Below, in pieces: positions 15,746-24,296 of a stretch of 30,577 nt of DNA. The notes beneath the pieces are model-generated. The model worked only from the letters and a program-made list of their open reading frames with translations. It had not been told where the DNA came from and ran no database searches. Source of the stretch: CADEEN01 sp963740395 (GTDB taxonomy: Bacteria; Pseudomonadota; Gammaproteobacteria; Burkholderiales; Burkholderiaceae_C); contig CAVUEP010000028.1 in assembly GCA_963740395.1 (NCBI GenBank), positions 1 through 30,577 of the forward strand. Reading direction: 5' to 3'. A program made the position numbers and the translations under genes. Position 1 is the stretch's first letter. Every line of letters starts with the position of its first letter.

Positions 15746-17364
15746 CCGCCGCCCTACCTGAGCGAGGAGTGGACCGCCACCCTGAGCCGGAGGCCGCTGG
15801 CGGGCGGCGTCGGCCTTGCTGCAATCCACTCACCGAGCCCTTGCCGCCCGGGCCGCGCCCCGACGCGCCGCTGCCGAGCCCGAGCGACTGGACATTCGCG
15901 CTGATCGACCAGTACCACGAAGTCATCCGCCAAACGGCGGGGCGCTTCTGTCTCGACACCTATCCGAATCAGCTCGAAGTCATCACGGCCGAGCAGATGA
16001 TGGATGCCTACGCCAGCGTGGGCATGCCGGTGAACTACCGGCACTGGAGTTTCGGCAAGGAGTTCATCGCGAACGAGAAGAACTACCGGCGTGGGCAGAT
16101 GGGGTTGGCCTACGAGATCGTCATCAACTCCGACCCCTGCATCAGCTACCTGATGGAAGAGAACTCGTTGGCGATGCAGGCACTCGTCATCGCGCACGCT
16201 GCCTACGGTCACAACAGCTTCTTCAAGGGCAACTACCTGTTCAAGATGTGGACCGACGCCTCGTCCATCATCGACTACCTGGTCTACGCGAGGAAGTACG
16301 TGTCCGAGTGCGAGGAGCGCCACGGCATCGATGCCGTCGAGGAATTGCTCGACTCCTGCCACGCACTCTCGCACTATGGCGTCGATCGCTATCGGCGGCC
16401 GAGCAAGAAGTCGCTCGCAGTGGAACTCTCGGCGCGCCAGGAACGCGAGGCCTATGCGCAGCGCCAGGTCAACGACCTGTGGCGGACCTTGCCACGCAAG
16501 CCCGGCAAGACCGAGGACGAGCGCGAGAGCCGGCGCTTCCCGGAAGAACCGCAGGAGAACCTGCTCTATTTCATCGAGAAGAATGCGCCGTTGCTCGAGC
16601 CCTGGCAGCGTGAGGTGGTGCGCATCGTGCGCAAGGTCGCGCAGTACTTCTATCCGCAGCGCCAGACGCAGGTGATGAACGAAGGCTGGGCCACGTTCTG
16701 GCACCACAAGCTGCTCAACACCATGTACGACGACGGCCACCTGTCCGATGGCGTCATGATCGAGTGGCTCAAGTCGCACACCAATGTCGTCTACCAGCCT
16801 CCTGTCGGGCACCGCGCCTACAGCGGCATCAACCCTTATGCGCTGGGTTTTTCGATGTACACCGACATCAAGCGCATCTGTGATGCCCCGACAGACGAAG
16901 ACCGCGAGTGGTTCCCCGACATCGCCGGCGCACCCTGGCTGCCGACGCTCGACCATGCCATGCGCAACTTCAAGGACGAGAGTTTCGTCGGCCAGTACCT
17001 GAGTCCGCGCCTGATGCGTGAGATGCACCTGTTCGCGATCGTCGACGACGAGGCTCAGGACGAACTCGAAATCAGTGCCATCCACGATGCGGCCGGCTAC
17101 CGCCATGTGCGCGAGGCGCTCAGCCATCAATACGACCTGGGCTCGCGCGAGCCCAATATCCAGGTCTGGAACGTGAACCTGCGTGGTGATCGGGCGCTGA
17201 CCTTGCGCCATCTCCAGCACAAGGACCGGCCGCTCGACGACAGCGCCCAGGAAGTGCTCAAGCATGTGGCCCGTCTGTGGGGCTTCGGCGTGCACCTAGA
17301 GAGCGTCAACGGCACTGGTGCGGTCACCCGGAACTGGGACGTGGAAGCGCCCGCCGAGGCCTGA
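15742..17364 (+). CDS. spoVR: SpoVR family protein (YcgB)
   Basis: A 540-residue SpoVR/YcgB-family protein. From about residue 48 on it follows E. coli YcgB closely (DWTFALIDQY, YEIVINSDPCISYLMEEN, AYGHNSFFKGNYLF, VMNEGWATFWHH, EPNIQVWNVNLRGDR). The first 45 or so residues form a proline- and arginine-rich extension absent from YcgB. B. subtilis SpoVR takes part in spore cortex formation; in non-spore-formers SpoVR is usually linked to prkA and yeaH and to stress or envelope remodelling. The histidines and glutamates of the NEGWATFWHH motif are intact and could bind metal. The ATG at 15742 overlaps the yeaH stop and has GGAG about eight bases upstream. Confidence 0.96.
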   Translation: MTAALPERGVDRHPEPEAAGGRRRPCCNPLTEPLPPGPRPDAPLPSPSDWTFALIDQYHEVIRQTAGRFCLDTYPNQLEVITAEQMMDAYASVGMPVNYRHWSFGKEFIANEKNYRRGQMGLAYEIVINSDPCISYLMEENSLAMQALVIAHAAYGHNSFFKGNYLFKMWTDASSIIDYLVYARKYVSECEERHGIDAVEELLDSCHALSHYGVDRYRRPSKKSLAVELSARQEREAYAQRQVNDLWRTLPRKPGKTEDERESRRFPEEPQENLLYFIEKNAPLLEPWQREVVRIVRKVAQYFYPQRQTQVMNEGWATFWHHKLLNTMYDDGHLSDGVMIEWLKSHTNVVYQPPVGHRAYSGINPYALGFSMYTDIKRICDAPTDEDREWFPDIAGAPWLPTLDHAMRNFKDESFVGQYLSPRLMREMHLFAIVDDEAQDELEISAIHDAAGYRHVREALSHQYDLGSREPNIQVWNVNLRGDRALTLRHLQHKDRPLDDSAQEVLKHVARLWGFGVHLESVNGTGAVTRNWDVEAPAEA

Positions 17365-17448
17365 CGCGAGGGCGCGCCCGGCATTGTTCACGCACTGGGG
17401 CGGTGGACGGTCGTTATGATCCCCGCTGCCATCAGGGGTGCCCATCGC

Positions 17449-18459
17449 ATGAAAGTTCTCGTCACCGGCGCGGCCGGCTTCATCGGCTCGACCACCTCCT
17501 TGCGCCTGCTCGCGCGCGGCGACCAGGTCGTCGGGCTGGACAACCTGAACGACTACTACTCGGTCCAGCTCAAGCAGGATCGGCTGGCGCGTCTGCAGAC
17601 TTCGAGCGGCTTTCGTTTCGTCAAGCTCGACGTCGCCGACCGCGAAGGCATGGCACGGCTCTTCAGCGAGGAGAAGTTCGACCGCGTGATCCATCTGGCG
17701 GCCCAGGCCGGGGTGCGCTATTCGCTGCAGAACCCGCATGCCTACGTCGACAGCAACGTGGTCGGCTTCGTGAACGTGCTCGAGGGCTGCCGTCACGGCG
17801 GCGTGCAGCACCTCGTCTACGCTTCCAGCTCCAGTGTCTACGGGGGCAACACCAAAATGCCGTTCTCCGAGCACGACAGCGTGGACCATCCGGTCAGCCT
17901 GTATGCGGCGACCAAGAAGGCCAACGAGCTGATGGCGCATACCTACAGCCATCTGTTCGGGCTGCCCACGACCGGCCTGCGTTTCTTCACGGTGTACGGA
18001 CCCTGGGGCCGGCCGGACATGGCGCTGTTCCTGTTCACGAAGGCGATCCTGGAGGGGCGGCCGATCGACGTGTTCAACCACGGCCAGATGCAGCGCGACT
18101 TCACCTACGTCGATGACATCGTCGAAGGGGTGGTGCGGGTGCTGGACCGCGTCGCCGACAGCAGACCCGGGCTACCAGGCGCAGCGCCCGACCCGGCGAC
18201 CAGCAACGCGCCGTACCGGGTGTTCAACATCGGCAACCACAATCCGGTGCCGCTGCTGGACTTCATCGCCGCGATCGAGGATGCACTGGGTCGCAAGGCG
18301 GAGAAGAACCTGCTGCCGCTGCAGGACGGCGACGTGCCCGACACCTACGCCGACGTCGACACCCTGAACGACTGGGTCGGATTCACGCCCGAGACCACGA
18401 TCGAGGAAGGCATCGCCAAGTTCGTGGCCTGGTACCGCGACTATTACAAGGTCGCCTGA
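17449..18459 (+). CDS. NAD-dependent epimerase, UDP-glucuronate 4-epimerase type
   Basis: A 336-residue extended short-chain dehydrogenase. The Rossmann motif GAAGFIG is at 7-13, followed by GLDNLNDYY, which is typical of UDP-glucuronate 4-epimerases. The catalytic set is a serine in YASSSSVYG (about 126-129) with Tyr152 and Lys156 in YAATKK; FFTVYGPWGRPDMA is another hallmark of this branch. The enzyme would make UDP-galacturonate for surface polysaccharide, but no other polysaccharide genes are in the window. The ATG at 17449 directly precedes the Rossmann strand and has AGGGG upstream; an ATG at 17416 would add 11 residues. A TATGAT at 17415-17420 could be a -10, with no good -35. Confidence 0.93.
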   Translation: MKVLVTGAAGFIGSTTSLRLLARGDQVVGLDNLNDYYSVQLKQDRLARLQTSSGFRFVKLDVADREGMARLFSEEKFDRVIHLAAQAGVRYSLQNPHAYVDSNVVGFVNVLEGCRHGGVQHLVYASSSSVYGGNTKMPFSEHDSVDHPVSLYAATKKANELMAHTYSHLFGLPTTGLRFFTVYGPWGRPDMALFLFTKAILEGRPIDVFNHGQMQRDFTYVDDIVEGVVRVLDRVADSRPGLPGAAPDPATSNAPYRVFNIGNHNPVPLLDFIAAIEDALGRKAEKNLLPLQDGDVPDTYADVDTLNDWVGFTPETTIEEGIAKFVAWYRDYYKVA

Positions 18460-18484
18460 GAACGCGCCGCGCTGGTCCCGCGCG

Positions 18485-19264
18485 TCAGCGCAGGTGCTTG
18501 TCGACCAGATCGCGCACGTGGCGCACCGGAATCGCGTAGCTGATGCCGGTCGGGTGCTGGAGCGCCGCCTCGCGGCCACCCTTGGCCAGCACCATGTTGA
18601 CCACCGCGACCACCTCGCCGCTGTCCGCGTCGAGCACCGGCCCGCCACTGTTGCCAGGATAGGCCGTGGCGTCGAGCTGGTAGATGTCGAAGCTGCCGCG
18701 GCGCAGCAGCGCGATCGCGCTGTCGACCAGACGCGCCGCGTTCGCGGCCGGCAGCGTGATGGCCGCGATCGACGAGACGATGCCACGGTGCGTGACCGGC
18801 TGGAATCCCAGCAGTCCGGCGATCGGGAAACCGATCAGCGCCACGGCCTGACCCTCACGGACCGTGTCGGAGGGGGCAAGCTTGAGCGCCGGCAGCGGTG
18901 TGCCGTCGAAACGCAGCAAGGCCAGATCGTGCTCGCGGTCCTGTCCCACGAGTTCGGCCATCAACCAGCTGCCCGAGCTCTCGCTCTGTGGCAAGCGCAA
19001 TGCAAAGCGCGGGCTGGTGACTCCCGAGACGACATGGTGATTGGTCACGACGTGGCGGCCATCGCCGACCACGAACGCGGTGCCGCGAAACGCGAAGCGC
19101 GGGCTGGCCAGGGGGTCGAACAGTCCCAGGGGCAACACGGACGGTCGCACCGCGCTGATCACCTCGGGCAGTCCGGCCAACGCGTCGAAGCCAAGTGCCG
19201 CCGTGCCCCACAGGGCTGCACGCTGTAACCACTGGCGCCGCGCACGCGCCAGTGGATTCACCAC
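18485..19264 (-). CDS. Trypsin-like (S1C) serine protease, probably exported
   Basis: A 259-residue protease with an intact triad: His77 in VTNHHVV, Asp113 in HDLALL and Ser206 in GNSGGPV. There is no room for a PDZ domain, unlike DegP/HtrA. The N-terminus has a twin-arginine-like segment (RRQWLQ) before a moderately hydrophobic stretch, which suggests Tat export, though the match to the consensus is partial. The GTG at 19264 overlaps the stop of the flavoenzyme gene (a second GTG at 19261 gives an exact GTGA overlap), and AAGG lies about seven bases before it, so expression is probably coupled. Substrate unknown. It faces the epimerase gene, 25 bases away. Confidence 0.9.
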   Translation of the reverse strand: MVNPLARARRQWLQRAALWGTAALGFDALAGLPEVISAVRPSVLPLGLFDPLASPRFAFRGTAFVVGDGRHVVTNHHVVSGVTSPRFALRLPQSESSGSWLMAELVGQDREHDLALLRFDGTPLPALKLAPSDTVREGQAVALIGFPIAGLLGFQPVTHRGIVSSIAAITLPAANAARLVDSAIALLRRGSFDIYQLDATAYPGNSGGPVLDADSGEVVAVVNMVLAKGGREAALQHPTGISYAIPVRHVRDLVDKHLR

Positions 19265-20679
19265 GTGAAGACCTTGCCTGGGTTCATGATGTTCAGCGGA
19301 TCGAGCACATGCTTGATCTGGCGCATCATGTCGACCGCCTCGAGGCCGGCCTCGTCGACCAGGAAGTCCATCTTGTGCAGCCCGATGCCATGTTCACCGC
19401 TGCAGGTGCCTTCCATCGCGAGCGCCCGGTGCACCATCTGTTGGCTCAGGCGCTCGGCAGTGGCGCGCTCTTCCGGGATGTCGGGGTCGATCAGGAAGCC
19501 GAGGTGGAAATTGCCGTCACCGACGTGGCCGACGATGAAGTAGGGCAGGCCGGCTTCGTCGGCTTCGCGCTTGCTCTGGTTGATGCTGTCGGCCAGACGC
19601 GAGATCGGCACGCAGGTGTCGGTCGTCAGGCAACGGCAGCCGGGCCGCGTCTGCAACGCGGCGAAATAGGCGTGGTGGCGTGCGGTCCAGAGCTTGGTGC
19701 GCGCCTCTGGGGTGGTGGTCCATTCGAAATCCTCGCCGCCGTGGTCGCTGGCGATGGCCTGCACCGCGGTCGCCTGTTCCTGCACACCCGTGGCGCTGCC
19801 ATGGAACTCCATCAGCAGCATCGGGGCCTCCCGAAGGGTCAGCTTGTCGTGCCGGTTGACGGCGCGCACGCTGTTGGCGTCGAGCAGTTCGCAACGTGCG
19901 ATCGGCACACCACATTGAATGACCTCGATCGTGGCCTGGACCGCGGCGTCGATGCTGGGGAAGTGGCAGATCGCGGCGCTGACGGCCTCCGGCAACGGGT
20001 AGAGCTTGAGCGTGACTTCGGTCATCACGCCGAGCGTGCCCTCGCTGCCGACAAAGAGCCGGGTCAGGTCGTAGCCGGCGCTCGACTTGCGCGCGCGGGT
20101 GCCGGTGTGCACGGTGTTGCCGCGTGCCGTGACGACGGTCAGACCGAGCACGTTCTCGCGCATGGTGCCGTAACGCACCGCGTTCGTGCCGCTGGCGCGG
20201 GTCGCGGCCATGCCGCCGATCGTGGCATTGGCGCCGGGGTCGATCGGGAAGAAGAGCCCCGTGTCCTTGATCTCGCGGTTGAGCTGTTCGCGCGTGACGC
20301 CGGCCTCGACCGTCACCGTCAGGTCCTCCGGGTTCACCCGCACGACCCGGGACATGCGTGACAGGTCGATGCTGACACCGCCCTGCACCGCCAGCAGATG
20401 GCCTTCCAGCGAGGACCCGATGCCGAAGGGAATCACGGGCACCGCGTGCTGCGCTGCCAGCGCGACGACCTTGGCGACATCCTCGGTCGACTCGCAGTAC
20501 ACGACGACCTCGGGGGGTGTGACCGGGTAGAACGATTCGTCACGCCCATGCTGTTCGCGCACCGCCGCCGCGGTGGAGCAGCGTGCGCCGAACTGCTCGC
20601 GCAGCGACGCCAGCATGGCGACCGGCACCGGTCGCGGCATGACGTCGACAAGGGCATCGGAAGGGGGGGGAGCGTTCAC
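19258..20679 (-). CDS. FAD-linked oxidase, D-lactate dehydrogenase/GlcD family
   Basis: A 473-residue flavoprotein of the family that includes D-lactate dehydrogenase (cytochrome) and glycolate oxidase GlcD. The FAD-binding PCMH domain shows PFGIGSSLEGH (84-94), then FPIDPGANATIGGMAATRASG and AGYDLTRLFVGSEGTLGV. The C-terminal cap domain has HVGDGNFH and GEHGIG, which contribute to flavin and substrate sites. It likely oxidises D-lactate or a similar 2-hydroxyacid and passes electrons to the respiratory chain. No glcE/glcF partners are present, which favours the single-chain D-lactate type. The GTG start at 20679 has GGAGAA upstream. The gene is divergent from metY and coupled to the protease behind it. 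Confidence 0.92.
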   Translation of the reverse strand: MNAPPPSDALVDVMPRPVPVAMLASLREQFGARCSTAAAVREQHGRDESFYPVTPPEVVVYCESTEDVAKVVALAAQHAVPVIPFGIGSSLEGHLLAVQGGVSIDLSRMSRVVRVNPEDLTVTVEAGVTREQLNREIKDTGLFFPIDPGANATIGGMAATRASGTNAVRYGTMRENVLGLTVVTARGNTVHTGTRARKSSAGYDLTRLFVGSEGTLGVMTEVTLKLYPLPEAVSAAICHFPSIDAAVQATIEVIQCGVPIARCELLDANSVRAVNRHDKLTLREAPMLLMEFHGSATGVQEQATAVQAIASDHGGEDFEWTTTPEARTKLWTARHHAYFAALQTRPGCRCLTTDTCVPISRLADSINQSKREADEAGLPYFIVGHVGDGNFHLGFLIDPDIPEERATAERLSQQMVHRALAMEGTCSGEHGIGLHKMDFLVDEAGLEAVDMMRQIKHVLDPLNIMNPGKVFTW

Positions 20680-20794
20680 GGGCTTCTCCAGGAGACGGGT
20701 CCATTCTAGGTTTCGGGGCGCCGCCGTGCATGGAGTCGGCCGCTAAACTTGGACCCATGCCCGCAGTTCGCGCGGGCGCAGCAGGAGCACACCA

Positions 20795-22067
20795 GTGAAA
20801 TTCGAAACTCTCGCCGTCCATGGCGGTCAGCGCCCCGACCCGACGACCAAGGCGGTCGCCGTGCCGATCTACCAGACCGTCGCCTATGCGTTCGACAACA
20901 CGCAGCATGGCGCCGACCTGTTCGACCTGAAGGTGGCGGGCAACATCTACACCCGCATCATGAACCCGACCAACGCGGTGCTGGAAGAGCGCATGGCCGC
21001 GCTGGAGGGCGGGCATGGCGGCACTGGCGGTGGCGTCGGGCATGGCGGCCATCACCTATGCGATCCAGACCATCGCCGAAGCCGGCGACAACATCGTGTC
21101 GGCCAGCACGCTCTACGGTGGCACCTACAACCTGTTCGCGCACACCTTCCCGCAGCTCGGCATCGAAGTGCGGTTCGCCGACCAGCGCGATCCGGCCTCG
21201 TTCGAACCGCTGATCGACGCGCGCACCAAGGCCATCTTCTGCGAGTCGATCGGCAACCCGCTCGGCAATGTGACCGACTTTGCGAAGCTGGCCGAGATCG
21301 CTCACCGGCACGGCGTTCCGCTGATCGTCGACAACACCGTGCCCAGCCCCTATCTGTGCCGCCCGTTCGAACATGGCGCCGACATCGTCGTGCACTCGCT
21401 GACCAAGTACTGCGGCGGCCACGGCAACAGCATCGGCGGCGCGATCGTCGACTCCGGCAAGTTCCCCTGGGCGCAGCACAAGGAGCGCTTCAAGCGCCTG
21501 AACGAGCCCGACGTCAGCTACCACGGCGTGGTCTACACCGAGGCGCTCGGCCCGGCGGCCTACATCGGGCGCGCGCGCGTGGTGCCGCTGCGCAACATGG
21601 GCGCGGCGCTGTCGCCGATGAACGCCTTCCTGATCCTGCAGGGCCTCGAGACGCTGCCCTTGCGCATGGACCGGATCTGCGACAACACGCTGAAGATCGC
21701 GCAACATCTGAAGTCCCATGCAAAGGTCGGCTGGGTCAACTACGCCGGCCTGCCCGACCACGAAGACCATGCCCTCGTGAAGAAGATCATGGGCGGGCGC
21801 GCCAGTGGCATCGTCAGCTTCGGCGTGAAGACGGGCCGCGAGGGTGGGGCCCGGTTTCAGGATGCGCTCAAGCTCTTCACGCGCCTGGTCAACATTGGCG
21901 ACGCACGATCGCTCGCCTGCCATCCGGCCAGCACCACGCACCGCCAGCTCGGCCCGGCCGAACTGGCCAAGGCTGGCGTCAAGGAGGACATGGTGCGCCT
22001 GTCGGTCGGTATCGAGCATATCGACGACCTGCTGGCCGACATCGATCAGGCGCTGAAGGCGGCCTGA
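20795..22067 (+). pseudogene. metY: O-acetylhomoserine sulfhydrylase (MetY type), interrupted by a one-base frameshift
   Basis: Two frames together give a full-length PLP enzyme of about 423 residues. The first frame, from the GTG at 20795 (AGGAG seven bases upstream), reads the normal N-terminus through TRIMNPTNAVLEERMAALEGG. At about 21011-21014 (GGGC) there is one base too many, and the family sequence continues in the next frame from the ATG at 21015 (MAALAVASGMAAITYAIQTI) to the TGA at 22065-22067. The PLP lysine lies in HSLTKYCGGHG, near residue 204 of the joined protein. The enzyme forms homocysteine from O-acetylhomoserine and sulfide. All other motifs are intact, so this is either a very recent mutation or a sequencing/assembly error in a G-rich run. 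Confidence 0.9.
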
Positions 22068-22068
22068 G

Positions 22069-22644
22069 ATGGCCAACCGACTGAGTCAGATCGCGACCCG
22101 CACCGGCGACGACGGCACGACCGGGTTGGGTGACGGCACGCGGGTGCCGAAAGACCACCTGCGCGTGAGCGCCATGGGCGATGTCGACGAGCTCAACTCC
22201 AGCCTCGGCGTGCTGCTGGCCGAACCGCTGCCCGACGACGTGCGCGAGTTGCTGGTCGTCATCCAGCACGAGCTTTTCAACCTGGGTGGCGAACTGTCGA
22301 TCCCCGGCTACGAGCTGCTCAAGGCCGACGCGGTGGCGCGCCTGGACCAGGCGCTCGAACACTACAACGCCGCGCTGCCACGCCTGAAGGAATTCATCCT
22401 GCCGGCCGGCACGCGCGCTTCGGCGCTGGCCCACGTCAGCCGTACCGTGGCGCGCCGTGCCGAGCGCGCCGTGGTGGCCCTGGCGGCGGTCGACAAGGTG
22501 CACGCGGCGCCACGCCAGTACCTCAACCGGCTGTCGGACCTGATGTTCGTGCTGGCACGGGTCCTCAATCGCGCCAATCTGGACGGTCTGGGCGGCGACG
22601 ACGTGTACTGGCACAGCGAGAAGCTGGCCCGCGACCAGGGCTGA
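22069..22644 (+). CDS. Cob(I)alamin adenosyltransferase, PduO type
   Basis: A 191-residue enzyme that transfers the adenosyl group of ATP to cob(I)alamin. The N-terminal ATP-binding signature TRTGDDGTTGLGDG and the later RTVARRAERAV and NRLSDLMFVLAR segments are those of the PduO family, and the length is normal. It starts one base after the metY stop, so the two are surely one transcription unit. The link to sulfur amino-acid synthesis is not obvious; adenosylcobalamin might serve other enzymes. A hairpin, GCCCGC-N8-GCGGGC at 22651-22670, follows the stop but has no T-run, so it is only a weak candidate for a terminator. Confidence 0.95.
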   Translation: MANRLSQIATRTGDDGTTGLGDGTRVPKDHLRVSAMGDVDELNSSLGVLLAEPLPDDVRELLVVIQHELFNLGGELSIPGYELLKADAVARLDQALEHYNAALPRLKEFILPAGTRASALAHVSRTVARRAERAVVALAAVDKVHAAPRQYLNRLSDLMFVLARVLNRANLDGLGGDDVYWHSEKLARDQG

Positions 22645-22731
22645 TCGAACGCCCGCGGCGTTAGGCGGGCAGGTCGTCGCGCGGCGGCATTCCGTCTGAC
22701 GATGTCGAGCGACCGGCTCTGTCAGGGGTCG

Positions 22732-23361
22732 TCATCTGAGTGCCAAGGCGCCCAGAATGCCTATTCCGACGGGAGGGGCGAGGAACAGTGCCACGATGCC
22801 CGCGCCGAGCATCTCTTCTTCGGACACCATAGGGCTTCCTGCAGTTACAACTTGGTGGCCGGAGCGTTCCTGGACCTGCCCATTGGGGTGGGCAACGATG
22901 TACGAAGTCTCGAAACCAGCGCTGGTGTATTGCGTGACGGTGCCGGCGAGGACGTTCACGCGCCAAAGCCTTGCCAGGGCCAGGGTCAGCCGGCGACCCG
23001 GCTCGCCCTGCCCCACGCTGCACCCATGCAGTTCCACCCAGCCGCCACTCGCGAACCGACCCTGCAGGCTCGCCAGCACGTCGCGGTATGAGAGTTCGTT
23101 GCCGGACATCCGGATGGAAAGGTAGTTGACCGCTTGCACGTTCTGTGATCGACCCAGGCCCTGTTCGCCAGGCGAGCCATGGGCAAAGACCCGAAGCCGA
23201 CGGAGCTTGTTTGCGCGGCCAAGGCCGAGCTGATGCTCGATCGAGCGAACCATATGTCCGACGGTGTGAACACGCAGCGCCATCGGCAGCGCCCTTCTGA
23301 ATGTCTTCACGGTTTCATCGTTGCCCGTGCTATCCACGCAGTCGATGTCCATGTGGGCCAT
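22732..23361 (-). CDS. Small caspase-like/DUF4347-like protein with C-terminal membrane segment
   Basis: A 209-residue protein I could not assign firmly. The layout resembles DUF4347 and other clan-CD (caspase/CHAT-like) folds: a strand ending in VFAHGSPG (His61-Gly62), then about 50 residues later a strand ending in VELHGCSVGQGEPG (Cys114), followed by a helix and NVLAGT. The His-Gly and Cys spacing fits a catalytic dyad. The last 30 residues form a hydrophobic segment rich in Gly, Ala and Leu. The ATG at 23361 has a strong ribosome site, GGAGGTG six bases upstream, so the gene looks live. DUF4347 normally caps very large surface proteins; a short stand-alone form is unusual. It sits alone beside decayed genes. 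Confidence 0.6.
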   Translation of the reverse strand: MAHMDIDCVDSTGNDETVKTFRRALPMALRVHTVGHMVRSIEHQLGLGRANKLRRLRVFAHGSPGEQGLGRSQNVQAVNYLSIRMSGNELSYRDVLASLQGRFASGGWVELHGCSVGQGEPGRRLTLALARLWRVNVLAGTVTQYTSAGFETSYIVAHPNGQVQERSGHQVVTAGSPMVSEEEMLGAGIVALFLAPPVGIGILGALALR

Positions 23362-23799
23362 GTCTCACCTCCAGTCGATCTGGTTGGGCCGAGCCGCCGT
23401 GCCGATGGTCGCGTTGCCGACCAGGCACGCTCAACGCAAGCCGTTGGCAAAACCTCGACTTGCGAATGAGGCGTACGCGCTGATGCGCGCTCAACTATTG
23501 GGGACGATTCCCGTACCGATGCCAGAACCGTCGAGGCCCTGCGGGTTGATTGAACGGCAAGGAAGTTGGGACGAACTTGAGACACCGCAATGCGCGGGCA
23601 GGTCGGTCTCAGGGCCTCCTTCCAGAGGTGCTTCCGCCCGGCGGCGAACAACAGCGCGGTGGTGGGTTCGGGCGCGGCGGGAGCCGTGCCAAAGGTGCCC
23701 CCAGCGCCGACGTGAGATAGACGACCTCGGGCAGATCGAAGCCGATGACGGCGGTGCGAAGCAGATTGATCTGGCCCCTGCCGATGTCGAAGGCGGCGC
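23362..23799. other. Gene-poor stretch with decayed sequence
   Basis: No intact gene is supported. Open frames exist on both strands but lack ribosome sites and family-like sequence. On the minus strand around 23620-23800, two frames meeting at a G-run (near 23699-23703) read VYLTSALG and then GGTFGTAPAAPEPTTALLF, which recalls the end of a PEP-CTERM exported protein; this is a weak, low-confidence resemblance. The region lies between the caspase-like gene and the broken regulator and looks like genomic debris. Confidence 0.4.
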
Positions 23800-24296
23800 C
23801 CACGCTGACCACGCGCCGACTCATCTTGAGGCGCTGCACAAGCGCGGCTATCGGCTGCGCGCTGCGCCCGGCGTCCTGCCCCGCGGCGTGCTGCGCGCGC
23901 GGCCTTCGCGGCTGGGCTCTGCGTCACTGATCGTGCTGCCGTTCCGCAATCTGTTGGCCGCGGGTGAGGACTTCATTGCCGACGGCCTGATCGAACTGCT
24001 GATCCTTCGGCTGTGTGCACTGCACGGTGTGCCAGTCATTTCGCGCACCACCGCGATGCGAATCAAGTCGAGTACCGCCAGCGTCGCCGAAATCGACGCG
24101 CACCGACGCCCATATCTGGGCCGCCGACAATATGCGTGACATGAACGATCTGCTGCCATTGCGGAAGGAAATCGCACTCGGTCTGGCCGTTACGATCCGC
24201 GCTCAAATGGGCGGCGAAACGGGCTCGCCGAGCGCGATCGGCAGGCTCCCGCCGCAGGTCTCATGCGCGACCAACTGCGCGGTCGCCACCTGTTGA
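23800..24296 (+). pseudogene. Broken winged-helix/TolB-like regulator (CadC/adenylate-cyclase type)
   Basis: Two adjoining frames hold pieces of one family. The first ends a winged-helix domain (APTHLEALHKRGYRLRA) and continues into a TolB-like domain (IVLPFRNLLAAGEDFIADGL and RLCALHGVPVISRTTAM), reaching VAEI at 24094. The family next needs about 30 residues that are absent; instead, a different frame picks up at 24099 with RTDAHIWAADNMRDMNDLL, runs through KEIALGLAVTIRAQM, then loses resemblance and stops at 24296. The N-terminal part of the winged helix and the TPR repeats normally at the C-terminus are missing. So the gene has lost both ends and about 90 internal bases with a frameshift; it cannot be functional. 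Confidence 0.7.

Noticed and set aside
15754..17295. 513-codon open frame on the minus strand opposite spoVR
   Set aside because: Same shadow effect; SpoVR on the plus strand explains the coding constraint fully.
22660..22670. GTTAGGC after pduO, reminiscent of an integron attC end
   Set aside because: No partner inverse core site and no cassette structure or integrase in the window; such 7-mers occur by chance.
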